NCBI RefSeq assembly: GCF_004799515.1
Contig: NZ_SSMX01000021.1
Location: forward strand, 62,001 to 126,000
Reading direction: 5' to 3'
DNA length: 64,000 bases
DNA from: Phenylobacterium sp.
GTDB taxonomy: Bacteria; Pseudomonadota; Alphaproteobacteria; Caulobacterales; Caulobacteraceae
The notes beneath the pieces are model-generated. The model had not been told where the DNA came from and searched no databases. It saw only the letters and a program-made list of their open reading frames with translations. The position numbers and the translations under genes were made by a program. Each line of letters opens with the position of its first letter. The stretch's first letter is position 1. Shown here piece after piece: positions 1-7,818 of the stretch.

Positions 1-2
1 TC

Positions 3-1115
3 GACACCGTCGCCCGCTTCGTCGCCGAACGCTTGCGGCCTTTGGAGGCGAAGGTGTCGGAAGACGACGCCATCTCGCCGGAGGTGATCGAGGAGATGAA
101 GGGCCTGGGGCTCTTCGGCCTGTCGATCCCCGAAGCCTATGGCGGCCTGGACCTCTCGATGGAGGACGAGTGCCTGGTGGCCGTGGAGCTCGGCCGCACA
201 AGCCCGGCCTTCCGCTCGGCCTTCGGCACCAACGTCGGCATCGGCAGCCAGGGGCTGGTGATGTTCGGCACCGAGGATCAGAAGCAGAAGTACCTGCCGG
301 GCATCGCCTCGGGCGAGATCATCACCTCCTTCGCGCTCACCGAACCCGAGGCGGGGTCGGACAGCGCCAACGTCCAGACCCGCGCCATCCTGGACGGCGA
401 CCACTATGTGCTGAACGGGTCGAAGCGGTACATCACCAACGCCAACAAGGCCGACCTTTTCACGGTCATGGCGCGGTCCGATCCCGACAAGCCCGGCGCG
501 GGCGGCGTCTCGGCCTTCCTGGTGGAGCGCAATCTGCCCGGCCTGTCGGTGGGCAAGCCCGAGAAGAAGATGGGCCAACAGGGCGCCCACATCTGCGACG
601 TGATCTTCGACAATGTCCGCGTGCCCGTGGAGAACCGCCTGGGACGCGAAGGCGAAGGCTTCAAGGTCGCCATGCAGGTGCTGGACCGCGGCCGGCTGCA
701 CATCTCGGCGGTCTGCATCGGCGTCGCCGAGCGGCTGATCAAGGACTGCGTGGCCTACATGGGCGAGCGCAAGCAGTTCGGCCAGGCGCTGTCGAACTTC
801 CAGCTGCTGCAGGGGATGATCGCCGACTCCAAGACCGAGAGCCTGGCGGCTAAGGCGCTCACCATGGAGACCGCCCGCAAGCGCGACGCCGGCCAGAACA
901 TTACGATGGAGGCCGCGGCCGCGAAGTATTTTGCTTCGGAAATGGTGGGGCGGGTGGCGGACCGGGCGGTGCAGATCTTCGGCGGCGCCGGCTATGTCGC
1001 TGATTACGGCATAGAGCGGTTCTACCGCGACGTGCGCATCTTCCGTATCTACGAGGGCGCCAGCCAGATCCAGCAGGTGGTCATCGCCCGCGAGACCCTG
1101 AAGCGGGGCGGCTGA
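3..1115 (+). CDS. Acyl-CoA dehydrogenase (5' end outside window)
   Basis: Flavin enzyme that introduces the alpha-beta double bond into an acyl-CoA, passing electrons to ETF. The reading frame is open to the left window edge and codes for sequence that fits the family upstream of the first possible start (a TTG at 33), so the true N-terminus lies outside. Visible family signatures are FALTEPEAGSDS in the FAD/substrate region, the NGSKRYITNA strand, KQFGQALSNFQLLQ, and the C-terminal QIFGGAGYVADYGIER block followed by IYEGASQIQ, whose Glu is the expected catalytic base. The substrate chain cannot be told from sequence. The stop codon overlaps the next start (TGATG), so the DUF3253 gene is co-translated. 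Confidence 0.93.
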   Translation, partial: DTVARFVAERLRPLEAKVSEDDAISPEVIEEMKGLGLFGLSIPEAYGGLDLSMEDECLVAVELGRTSPAFRSAFGTNVGIGSQGLVMFGTEDQKQKYLPGIASGEIITSFALTEPEAGSDSANVQTRAILDGDHYVLNGSKRYITNANKADLFTVMARSDPDKPGAGGVSAFLVERNLPGLSVGKPEKKMGQQGAHICDVIFDNVRVPVENRLGREGEGFKVAMQVLDRGRLHISAVCIGVAERLIKDCVAYMGERKQFGQALSNFQLLQGMIADSKTESLAAKALTMETARKRDAGQNITMEAAAAKYFASEMVGRVADRAVQIFGGAGYVADYGIERFYRDVRIFRIYEGASQIQQVVIARETLKRGG

Positions 1116-1435
1116 TGAGCGAGGTCCTGGAGACCGCGATCTTCGACCTCCTGGCGAAGGTCGCGCCGGGCAAATCGGTGTCGCCGGAGGAGGTGGCCCG
1201 CGCCGCCGATCCGGAGGGTTGGCGTCGCACCCTGGGCCACGTCCGCGCCGTGGCCCGCGGGCTGGCGCGGCAGGGCAAGCTCGTGATCCTGCGGCACAAC
1301 AAGGCGGCCGACCCGGACGACTTCAAGGGCGTCTACCGCCTGCGCCTGCCGCTGGCGGGCGAGGGCGTGGTCGAGGAGGGCTCAGAGGGCGACCCTGGGG
1401 GCGACCTTGAGGCGGATGGCGGCGCTGCGACCTGA
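1115..1435 (+). CDS. DUF3253 family protein
   Basis: A 106-residue protein that overlaps the acyl-CoA dehydrogenase stop by one base. It has the pattern of the DUF3253 family as I remember it: an N-terminal helix (ETAIFDLLAKVAPGKS), a SPEEVARA helix, the WRRTLGHVRAVARGLARQGK segment that looks like a winged-helix recognition region, and a short beta hairpin ending in GVYRLRLP. The last 25 residues are acidic and glycine-rich and are probably disordered. No catalytic residues are apparent. The biochemical role is unknown; a small DNA-binding or protein-binding domain is possible from the helix pattern, but that is inference. Confidence 0.75.
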   Translation: MSEVLETAIFDLLAKVAPGKSVSPEEVARAADPEGWRRTLGHVRAVARGLARQGKLVILRHNKAADPDDFKGVYRLRLPLAGEGVVEEGSEGDPGGDLEADGGAAT

Positions 1436-1481
1436 AGGCGCCTCGAAACCGCCGGACCGATATGGCATTGCGAAGCCGACG

Positions 1482-2510
1482 ATGACGCATTTCGCCGCCC
1501 TGATCCTAGCCGCCCTGATGCTCGGGGCCTGCACCCCGCTCATGGTGCAGCAGGCCGGCAATCCGCCGATGGGGTTCTCAGGCCCTCGCATCGAGGCCAC
1601 CGACATCGTCAGCTTCGACGGCGCCAAGCTCGGCCTGTCGGAATGGGACGCTACAAGCGGCGATCCCTGGGCGGTGATCGTCGGCGTCCACGGCATGAAC
1701 GACTACGCCAACGCCTTCCACATGGCCGCGCCCTGGTGGGCCGAGCAGGGCGTCACCACCATCGCCTACGACCAGCGCGGCTTCGGCCGCTCGCCGGGCC
1801 GCGGCATCTGGGCCGGCGACGACCTGATGGTCGAGGACCTGCGCACCGTCGCCGCGCTGGCCCGCGCCAAGTATCCGCGCGCCCTCATCGTGGTGGCCGG
1901 CGAGAGCCTGGGCGGGGCGGTGGCGGCGGAAGCCTTCGCCTCCGACCGGCCGCCCACCGCCGACCGGCTGGTGCTGCTGTCGCCGGCCGTCTGGGGCTGG
2001 CGCGAGCAGCCGCTGCCCTACAAGACCCTGCTCTGGCTGGCCGCCAACTTCACCGGCCCCAAGGTCTACACCCCGCCGAGCTGGCTCACCTCGCACGTCA
2101 CGCCGTCGGACAACATCGACGAGCTGATCGCCATGGGCCGCGATCCCCTGATGATCTGGGGCGCGCGCTCGGACACCCTCTATGGCCTGGTCACCACCAT
2201 GGGCAAAGCGGCCGACGACGTGGGCAAGGCCAGCCTGCCGACGCTCTACCTCTATGGCGCCCACGACCAGATCATCCCCAAGGACGCGGCCTTCAAGGCG
2301 GCGAAGCAGCTGAAGCCCACCGACCGCTCGGCCTACTATGCCCACGGCTATCACCTGATGATGCGTGACTACGAAGGCCCGATGGTCTGGAAGGACATCC
2401 TGGCCTTCATCCGCGACCCGAAAGGGGCCTTGCCCTCCGGCGCGCCGAAGATCCCCACCGCGCCTTCAGCCCCGCCCGCCCCGCAGGTCCAGGCGCGCGC
2501 CGGGTCCTGA
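1482..2510 (+). CDS. Lipoprotein alpha/beta hydrolase (monoacylglycerol lipase-like)
   Basis: A serine hydrolase of the S33/monoglyceride lipase type. I chose the ATG at 1482 because it gives a lipoprotein signal: a short hydrophobic stretch ending in LMLGAC, with Cys17 as the lipidation site. The frame is open further upstream, but that extension lacks signal character and overlaps the preceding gene. The fold markers are VHGMNDYA (oxyanion region), YDQRGFGRSPG and the nucleophile elbow GESLGG with Ser142. The later segments LYGAHDQIIP and YAHGYHLM supply the acid and the His. A proline/alanine-rich tail of about 25 residues follows the domain. It is probably anchored to the outer membrane facing the periplasm; the substrate is unknown. 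Confidence 0.85.
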   Translation: MTHFAALILAALMLGACTPLMVQQAGNPPMGFSGPRIEATDIVSFDGAKLGLSEWDATSGDPWAVIVGVHGMNDYANAFHMAAPWWAEQGVTTIAYDQRGFGRSPGRGIWAGDDLMVEDLRTVAALARAKYPRALIVVAGESLGGAVAAEAFASDRPPTADRLVLLSPAVWGWREQPLPYKTLLWLAANFTGPKVYTPPSWLTSHVTPSDNIDELIAMGRDPLMIWGARSDTLYGLVTTMGKAADDVGKASLPTLYLYGAHDQIIPKDAAFKAAKQLKPTDRSAYYAHGYHLMMRDYEGPMVWKDILAFIRDPKGALPSGAPKIPTAPSAPPAPQVQARAGS

Positions 2511-2589
2511 ATCCGGGTTGTTCCCTTAACCGGTCAGGCGTAGAGGCTGGCCCCGCAAATCCTTCCCCAGCACCAGTGAAGTCCGCGGC

Positions 2590-3666
2590 ATGACCTTGTT
2601 CGATTCCCCCGCCTTCGAGGGCCACGAAGGCGTCCACGCCTTCTTCGACGAAAAAACTGGCCTGAAATGCATCATCGCCGTGCATTCCACGGCCCGCGGC
2701 CCGGCCGCCGGCGGCTGCCGCATGTGGCCCTACGCCAGCGCCGAGCTGGCGCTGGAGGACGCGCTCAGGCTCTCGCGGGCCATGTCCTACAAGAACGCCA
2801 TGGCCGACCTCGAGCTGGGCGGCGGCAAGGCCGTGATCATCGGCGACAGCCGCACCATGAAGACGCCGGCGCTGTTCGAGGCCTTTGGCCGCGCGGTCGA
2901 GGATGTGGGCGGCAAGTACTGGACCGCCGAGGACGTCGGCGTCTCGCCCGCCGACCTGATGCACGCGCGCAGGTCCACCCGCTATGTGGCCGGCCTGACC
3001 GGCCACGCCGCGGCCTCCGGCGATCCCAGCCCGGTGACCGCCGAGGGCGTGTTCCGGGGTGTGAAGCTGGGCGTCGAGCGGGCGCTGGGCCGCGGCCTCG
3101 CCGGCGTCACCGTGGCGATCCAGGGCGTCGGCCACGTGGGCGGCTTCCTGGCCGAGAAGCTGCACGCCGCGGGCGCGAAGCTGATCGTCACCGACGTGAA
3201 CCAGGACGCCCTGCGCGAGATCGCCGACAAGACCGGCGCCCAGGTCGTCGCGCCGAATATGATCTTCGACGCCGAGGCCGACGTCTTCGCCCCTTGTGCG
3301 CTCGGTGGGGCGGTCAACGCCGACACCCTGCCGCGCCTGCGCTGCAAGGTGATCGCCGGCGGGGCCAACAACCAGCTCTCCGACCCGGAGATCGGCCGCG
3401 CCGTCTATGACCGCGGGATGCTCTACCTGCCGGACTACGTCATCAACGGCGGCGGCATCATCAATGTGGCCGGCGAGATCCGTGCGCTCGACCGCACCGA
3501 GGCTTTCGATCCCAACTGGGTGGCCGGCAAGCTCGACCGGCTGATGGAGACCCTGGCCGAGGTGCTGGACCGCTCCAAGGCCGAGCACCGCCCGACCCAC
3601 GAAGTCGCCAACGAAATGGCCAAGGCCCGCATCACCCTGGCGGCGGAACAGAAGGCGGCGGCCTAG
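2590..3666 (+). CDS. Leucine-dehydrogenase-like amino acid dehydrogenase
   Basis: NAD-dependent oxidative deaminase of the Glu/Leu/Phe/Val dehydrogenase family, closest to leucine dehydrogenase in length (358 residues) and residue numbering. Lys68 (SYKNA), Lys80 (LGGGKAVI) and Asp115 (TAEDVG) fall at the positions expected for the substrate-binding and catalytic residues of leucine dehydrogenase. The Rossmann domain shows GVGHVGG followed by an acidic strand end (VTDVN), which favours NAD over NADP. The C-terminal domain contains GGANNQL and NGGGIIN. It would connect branched-chain amino acid breakdown with acyl-CoA oxidation by the dehydrogenase at the window start, though the two are not in one transcript. 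It is convergent with the MFS gene, the stop codons overlapping. Confidence 0.88.
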   Translation: MTLFDSPAFEGHEGVHAFFDEKTGLKCIIAVHSTARGPAAGGCRMWPYASAELALEDALRLSRAMSYKNAMADLELGGGKAVIIGDSRTMKTPALFEAFGRAVEDVGGKYWTAEDVGVSPADLMHARRSTRYVAGLTGHAAASGDPSPVTAEGVFRGVKLGVERALGRGLAGVTVAIQGVGHVGGFLAEKLHAAGAKLIVTDVNQDALREIADKTGAQVVAPNMIFDAEADVFAPCALGGAVNADTLPRLRCKVIAGGANNQLSDPEIGRAVYDRGMLYLPDYVINGGGIINVAGEIRALDRTEAFDPNWVAGKLDRLMETLAEVLDRSKAEHRPTHEVANEMAKARITLAAEQKAAA

Positions 3667-5036
3667 AGCGCCGCCAGCCGGCCGCCGCGCGGCTCCTTGA
3701 CGGCCAGCAGCAGGATCAGCAGCCCGGCGCTGAGCATGCCGACCGAGGCGCCGAAGACGAAGCTGTAGCCAAACAGGTCGGCCATCCAGCCGCCGAGCAG
3801 CGGCCCGGCCGTGGCGGTGATGCTCTCGGCGGTGGCCGAGACCGCGATGCGCATGGGTAGGTCGTCGCGGTGGCCGAACTCCAGGATCATGGTCTGGGTC
3901 GACATCAGGTAGCCGGCTTGCGCCGCGCCCAGGCCGAAGAAGGCCAGGTAGATCGCCGGCAGGGTGTGCAACTCCAGCAACAGCACCGTGGCCGCCAGCC
4001 AGGTGACGATCGCGAACAGGAGGACCAGGCGGAATCCTGTCTTGTCGCCGAGGTTGCCCCAGATGAGGTTCGACAGCATGTCGGCGACCAGCAGGGTCGT
4101 GGTCAACGAGCCGATCAGAGTCCCGGTCAGCGGCATCAGCTTGCCGACATAAAGGATGTAAAACGGCGTCGCGATCCGCGCCGAGCTCGACATCATCTGC
4201 ACCACGAGGAAGAAGGCGTACCCGCGATCCTGGGCGATGAGCTGTGGGAAGTCCCGCAGCCGCTCGCGGAAGCGCGCCTGCGGCCGGGTGGTCGGCGGTT
4301 CCGGTTCGCGTAGCAGGATCTGCAGGGCCGAGAGCCCCAGACTGGTGAGGATGAAGGCGAAGACGAAGGTCGTGGAGTAGCCGTTGCCGAACAGGTTGTG
4401 GCCGATGAAGTACTTCCCCGCCACCCAGGCCAGGACCGCGGCGATCAGACTCCCGGTGAAGCTGCGCCAGGCCTGCAGGCGCCCGCGCCGGCTGAGCGGT
4501 ATCACCTTGGAGAGCAGCAGCGAGAACACCACCCGCTGGGCGCCCATGAAGAGGCCGAACATGGCGATGAAGAACAACAGCGCCGCGGTCAGCGCCGGGC
4601 CTTTCAGCACCCAGCCGGAGATCGCGATGCATAGGATGGCGATCCGGCCCAGGCCGCCCATCCACATGGCCGCCGGCATCACCTTCTTGCGGTGCTCCAC
4701 CTGCGATCCGGCGAAGATCGGCGCCAGCACCCCGCCCAACTGCTGCAGCGCCAGGCCCAGGCCCACGATGGTGTTGGAACCCGACACCTGGTGCAGGTAG
4801 GCCGGCAGGAAGGTCGGCGCATTAACCAGCCTGAAGCCGGTCATCCCCAGCATGCCGTGCAGGTAGTTGCCGAGGTAGTTCCGCTTCAGGTTGTCCCAGA
4901 CGAACTTCTCGTAGGCCGCTTCACGCTCGGCGAGGTCGCCTTCGGCGGCGACGGGCTCGAGGGGGTCAATCTTGGCGCTCAAATGATCCACGCCGCTCGC
5001 GGCCGTCAGGCGACCGGCGCCGGCGCCCTTCGGCAA
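3663..5036 (-). CDS. MFS transporter, 12 TM
   Basis: A major facilitator superfamily protein of 457 residues: a hydrophilic N-terminus of about 60 residues, then roughly twelve hydrophobic segments separated by short basic loops such as EHRKKVMPAAMWMGG and PLSRRGRLQAWRSF. The only start near the 5' end of the frame is a TTG at 5036. Internal GTG (about 4988) or TTG codons in the cytoplasmic N-terminal tail are alternatives, so the start is uncertain. No substrate-specific motif was recognised. It lies 95 bases downstream of the DUF6134-like gene on the same strand and may share its transcript. Confidence 0.82.
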   Translation of the reverse strand: MPKGAGAGRLTAASGVDHLSAKIDPLEPVAAEGDLAEREAAYEKFVWDNLKRNYLGNYLHGMLGMTGFRLVNAPTFLPAYLHQVSGSNTIVGLGLALQQLGGVLAPIFAGSQVEHRKKVMPAAMWMGGLGRIAILCIAISGWVLKGPALTAALLFFIAMFGLFMGAQRVVFSLLLSKVIPLSRRGRLQAWRSFTGSLIAAVLAWVAGKYFIGHNLFGNGYSTTFVFAFILTSLGLSALQILLREPEPPTTRPQARFRERLRDFPQLIAQDRGYAFFLVVQMMSSSARIATPFYILYVGKLMPLTGTLIGSLTTTLLVADMLSNLIWGNLGDKTGFRLVLLFAIVTWLAATVLLLELHTLPAIYLAFFGLGAAQAGYLMSTQTMILEFGHRDDLPMRIAVSATAESITATAGPLLGGWMADLFGYSFVFGASVGMLSAGLLILLLAVKEPRGGRLAAL

Positions 5037-5131
5037 AGGCGGGACTGCAATGCGTCCGGTCTAACAGAGTCCGGGAGGCTGGCGAAAGGGCGTAGGCGCC
5101 GCTGCCTAGAGAACCGGGCCACAAGCGCCGC

Positions 5132-5758
5132 CTAGATGCGGCGGTATTCCACCGTCGAGCCGTCGTCGGCCCTGGCCTTGGCGGCCAGCCAGGCGCCGGC
5201 GTCGTCGTAGGTGTCTTCCATCTCGACCTCGCCGTGGATCGCCCAGCGGTTGGGGGCGACCTTGGCGACGCGCACCTTCAGGAGCTTGCCGGTCTGCGGG
5301 TTGAACACCGGCCCGGCGAAGATCTGCTCGTTCCAGTGGGTCAGCGGGTTGGTGTCGGCGCTGAGGGTCGTCTTGCCGCTGGGGCAGTCGACCCGCACCG
5401 CGCCGCCCTCCCGCTCGGCGACCACGTGCTCGGCCCTGCCGTTGGTGGTGGTGGAGGTCTCCAGCGAGGCAAAGGCGCCGTCCTTGTGGGTCTCCACCGC
5501 ATGGTGGTGATAGCGGAACACCGGCACGGGCCCGATCTTGACGTTCATGATCGCATCGGTGGTGGCGGTGAAGGCCGCGCCGTCGCCGGTGAAGGTGATG
5601 TGATGCTCGCCGATGTGGGAGTCGTTGCGGAACACCGCGAAGGTCAGGTTCCGCGGAACGGGGCCCGCCGCGAAGGTCAGGCGCGGCGCCAGCGGCAACA
5701 GGAGGCCGCCGGCCAGGACGGCGCGGCGGGACGTCAGCAGGGCAGGGCGTTCGAACAT
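5132..5758 (-). CDS. DUF6134-like exported protein
   Basis: A 208-residue protein. I set the start at 5758 because MFERPALLTSRRAVLAGG gives a Tat-like signal (SRRAVLAGG, then a hydrophobic run to FAAG); the upstream extension in frame is Arg-rich and has no such character. The mature part is beta-rich and contains NDSHIGEHHITF, FRYHHHAVETHKDG and DTNPLTHWNEQIF, as in a family I know as DUF6134 (recalled, not searched). That family has no known activity. The mature domain may be a periplasmic beta-barrel or lipocalin-like fold; this is inference. Confidence 0.7.
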   Translation of the reverse strand: MFERPALLTSRRAVLAGGLLLPLAPRLTFAAGPVPRNLTFAVFRNDSHIGEHHITFTGDGAAFTATTDAIMNVKIGPVPVFRYHHHAVETHKDGAFASLETSTTTNGRAEHVVAEREGGAVRVDCPSGKTTLSADTNPLTHWNEQIFAGPVFNPQTGKLLKVRVAKVAPNRWAIHGEVEMEDTYDDAGAWLAAKARADDGSTVEYRRI

Positions 5759-5908
5759 CGCAGACCTCGTCGTCGGCTTCCCTCTACGCCGACTTGCGCG
5801 GGAATACGAAACCCGAACCGCTAAGGATGCGCTAGGGTTGCGGACGGCGTCGCCGCGGGGCGCGTTGTCGCGGCCGAGGCGGGCGCTCAATCCGTGAGGA
5901 TGGCGGGG

Positions 5909-6061
5909 TCAGTGCCCGGGGCGCGGCTCGAACGAGCGCGACGGACGCGCGGGCTTGGCGGCGCTGGCACGGTCGGGTTTCTGGCCGTGCTGCGGCGTCG
6001 GCGCGGACTTCGGGAAGTTGAAGTTCAGGCCGGGGTCCTGTTGCTGGAAGCCCTGCGTCAT
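5909..6061 (-). CDS. Small hypothetical protein, 50 aa
   Basis: A short frame starting at an ATG (6061) with a good purine-rich ribosome binding site (GGAAGGGAG) about ten bases upstream and ending in TGA at 5909. It begins MTQGFQQQDPGLNFNF and continues as a Pro/Ala/Arg/Lys-rich, probably disordered basic tail. It follows the transglutaminase-like gene by 47 bases on the same strand, so it is probably co-transcribed. No domain or function is recognised. The good start region and the Gln/Asn/Phe-rich head, unlike the shadow frames nearby, support a real gene. Confidence 0.5.
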   Translation of the reverse strand: MTQGFQQQDPGLNFNFPKSAPTPQHGQKPDRASAAKPARPSRSFEPRPGH

Positions 6062-6108
6062 CGCGGCGTCTCCCTTCCTTGTTTTTGGCCCCCCGCGACA
6101 GTTTTGAC

Positions 6109-6987
6109 TCACGCGGCGGCGGGAAGCGACTCGGCGGGCCGCACGTCTACGTGAACGGTGAGTTCGGATTGGCCACCGTCGCCGTAGATGGCGCCGGAGA
6201 CCGGGGCCGCTTCTGCCGGCGTGCGGGTGACGGCGACAGGGATCAGGTCCGGGCTCTCGGCCAGCGCGTTGGTGGGATCGAACTCGGTCCAGCCCAGCTC
6301 GGGCAGGAAGACCTCGCACCAGGCGTGGGTCGCGCCGGCTCCGCGCACGGCGGCGTGGCGCGGCGAATAGAGATAGCCGGTGACGAAGCGCGCGGCGTAG
6401 CCCAGCCGGCGCAGCGCCTCTACCATCAGCCAGGCGAAGTCGCGGCATGTGCCCGAGCCCACGGTGACCGTGTGGCCGGGCTCCTGCGCCGCGCCCTGGT
6501 CGCGGCCGCGGTATTCGAAGCTGGCGTGGATCGTGCGGTTGAGCCGCAGGAGGAAGTCCAGCGCCGGCTCCTTGGGATTCTCGACCTGGTCGCGCAGCCA
6601 GGCCAGCAGCCGGCCGTCGGCGTCCTCGCTGGCCGGGTCCATGAAAGGCGCGAGCACGGCGCGGTCGCCGGCGGAATAGACGATCGGGGTCGCGGTCTGC
6701 GGGTCGGCCACGTCGCGGCGGGTCAGCGAGGCGGGATAGCGCTCGATGGTCAGGTCGCTGACGATCGACAGCGCCCGGCCTTCGCCCTGCGGCTGGAAGC
6801 AGCACACCGAGTTGCCCATGGCGTCATAGAGCCAGCGGGTGTCGCCGGGCGGCGAGAGCGTCAGGTGGGCGTCGATCACCCGGGTCGCGTGCGTGTCGCG
6901 CGGGCGCACCAGCAGGCGATGGCCCGCGAAACGGACGGGACGCTCATAGGTATAGAGCGTCTCGTGGCGGATGCTGAGGCGGACCAT
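6109..6987 (-). CDS. Transglutaminase-like cysteine peptidase family protein
   Basis: A cytoplasmic-looking protein of 292 residues with the bacterial transglutaminase N-terminal beta domain (LSIRHETLYTYERPV at the start) followed by a transglutaminase core. The triad is visible as Cys181 in GSGTCRDFAWL, His221 in THAWCEVFLP and Asp237 in EFDPTN. Family members are thought to act as peptidases or amidohydrolases, and the substrate here is unknown. Genes of this type often neighbour other members of the same superfamily, but only the small 50-residue gene follows here. The upstream GST-like gene ends 42 bases before the start. Confidence 0.86.
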   Translation of the reverse strand: MVRLSIRHETLYTYERPVRFAGHRLLVRPRDTHATRVIDAHLTLSPPGDTRWLYDAMGNSVCCFQPQGEGRALSIVSDLTIERYPASLTRRDVADPQTATPIVYSAGDRAVLAPFMDPASEDADGRLLAWLRDQVENPKEPALDFLLRLNRTIHASFEYRGRDQGAAQEPGHTVTVGSGTCRDFAWLMVEALRRLGYAARFVTGYLYSPRHAAVRGAGATHAWCEVFLPELGWTEFDPTNALAESPDLIPVAVTRTPAEAAPVSGAIYGDGGQSELTVHVDVRPAESLPAAA

Positions 6988-7029
6988 GACGCCTCAACAG
7001 GTAAGCGCCCGCGAGGTTCCCGCAACGCC

Positions 7030-7737
7030 TCAAGCCGCCCGGGCCCTCGCCATCTGCGGATAGAACCGCGCCATCATCCGGTCCCGGTAGGCGATGAGGT
7101 TCGGATGCTGCAGGACGGCGTCGCGCACCGGGCTGTCGAAATGCGGCGCGGCGGCCGCGGCGACGCCGGCGAACAGGCTGGCGTCGGCGCCGCCCATGGT
7201 CTTGCCTGCCAGGTAGGGCCCCTCCCCCAGCAGCAGTGCGGCGGCGGCGAATGACCGGCCGGCGAGATCGGCGACCTCCTCCAGGCTGTGGCGCCCGAAG
7301 CCCTGGCCGTGCAGCACCTGGCCCATGCGCTCGAAGGCGGCCTCGCGTACTTCCTCCGGCGCGCCGGCGAAGAAGATCGATGGGCCCTTGTCGAAGTTCT
7401 CCCGGACCGCCCAGCGGGCGTAGACGATGGCCCAATAGACGTGGTCCTCCATCATCCGCTCGACCGTCCAGCCCAGCGCGCGTTCGCGCGGCGACAGGCC
7501 GGCGTCCAGGTCGATCCCATAGGTCCACTGCAGGTGGTCGCGGATGAACACCGAGTCGCCGATCTTCTCCGGGCCGTCGACGATGAAGGGGACCTTGCCC
7601 TTCGGGCCTTCGGTCGGCCGCCAGCGCTCTGTGCGGTAGGCGAGGCCCGACATCTTCAGCTGAACCTCGGTCTTGATGACGAAGGGGCTAGGATCGGGCA
7701 CGCCCCACAGGGGGCCGAAGGTGGACAGGACGATCAT
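7030..7737 (-). CDS. Glutathione S-transferase-like (Fax/metaxin-type) protein
   Basis: A 235-residue protein with a thioredoxin-fold N-terminus (MIVLSTFGPLWGVPDPSPF, then GKVPFIVDGPEKIGDSVFI, the cis-Pro and Ser/Asp positions typical of GST glutathione binding) and an all-helical C-terminal domain from about residue 85. The N-terminal strand and the long helical part resemble the failed-axon-connections/metaxin-like branch of GSTs. No canonical catalytic Tyr, Ser or Cys could be assigned with certainty. It is probably the first gene of a minus-strand run that includes the transglutaminase-like gene. Confidence 0.75.
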   Translation of the reverse strand: MIVLSTFGPLWGVPDPSPFVIKTEVQLKMSGLAYRTERWRPTEGPKGKVPFIVDGPEKIGDSVFIRDHLQWTYGIDLDAGLSPRERALGWTVERMMEDHVYWAIVYARWAVRENFDKGPSIFFAGAPEEVREAAFERMGQVLHGQGFGRHSLEEVADLAGRSFAAAALLLGEGPYLAGKTMGGADASLFAGVAAAAAPHFDSPVRDAVLQHPNLIAYRDRMMARFYPQMARARAA

Positions 7738-7818
7738 GGGAGCCTCCAGAATTCGAGGCTCGCATCGTGACGCGGGCCTGCTGACAGCCTGTTGTCAGCA
7801 AGCGTCGCTAGAGCACCA

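Noticed and set aside
2407..4665. Open frame of 752 codons on the minus strand
   Set aside because: It crosses the convergent leucine-dehydrogenase-like and MFS genes and looks like no protein; the real frames carry clear motifs.
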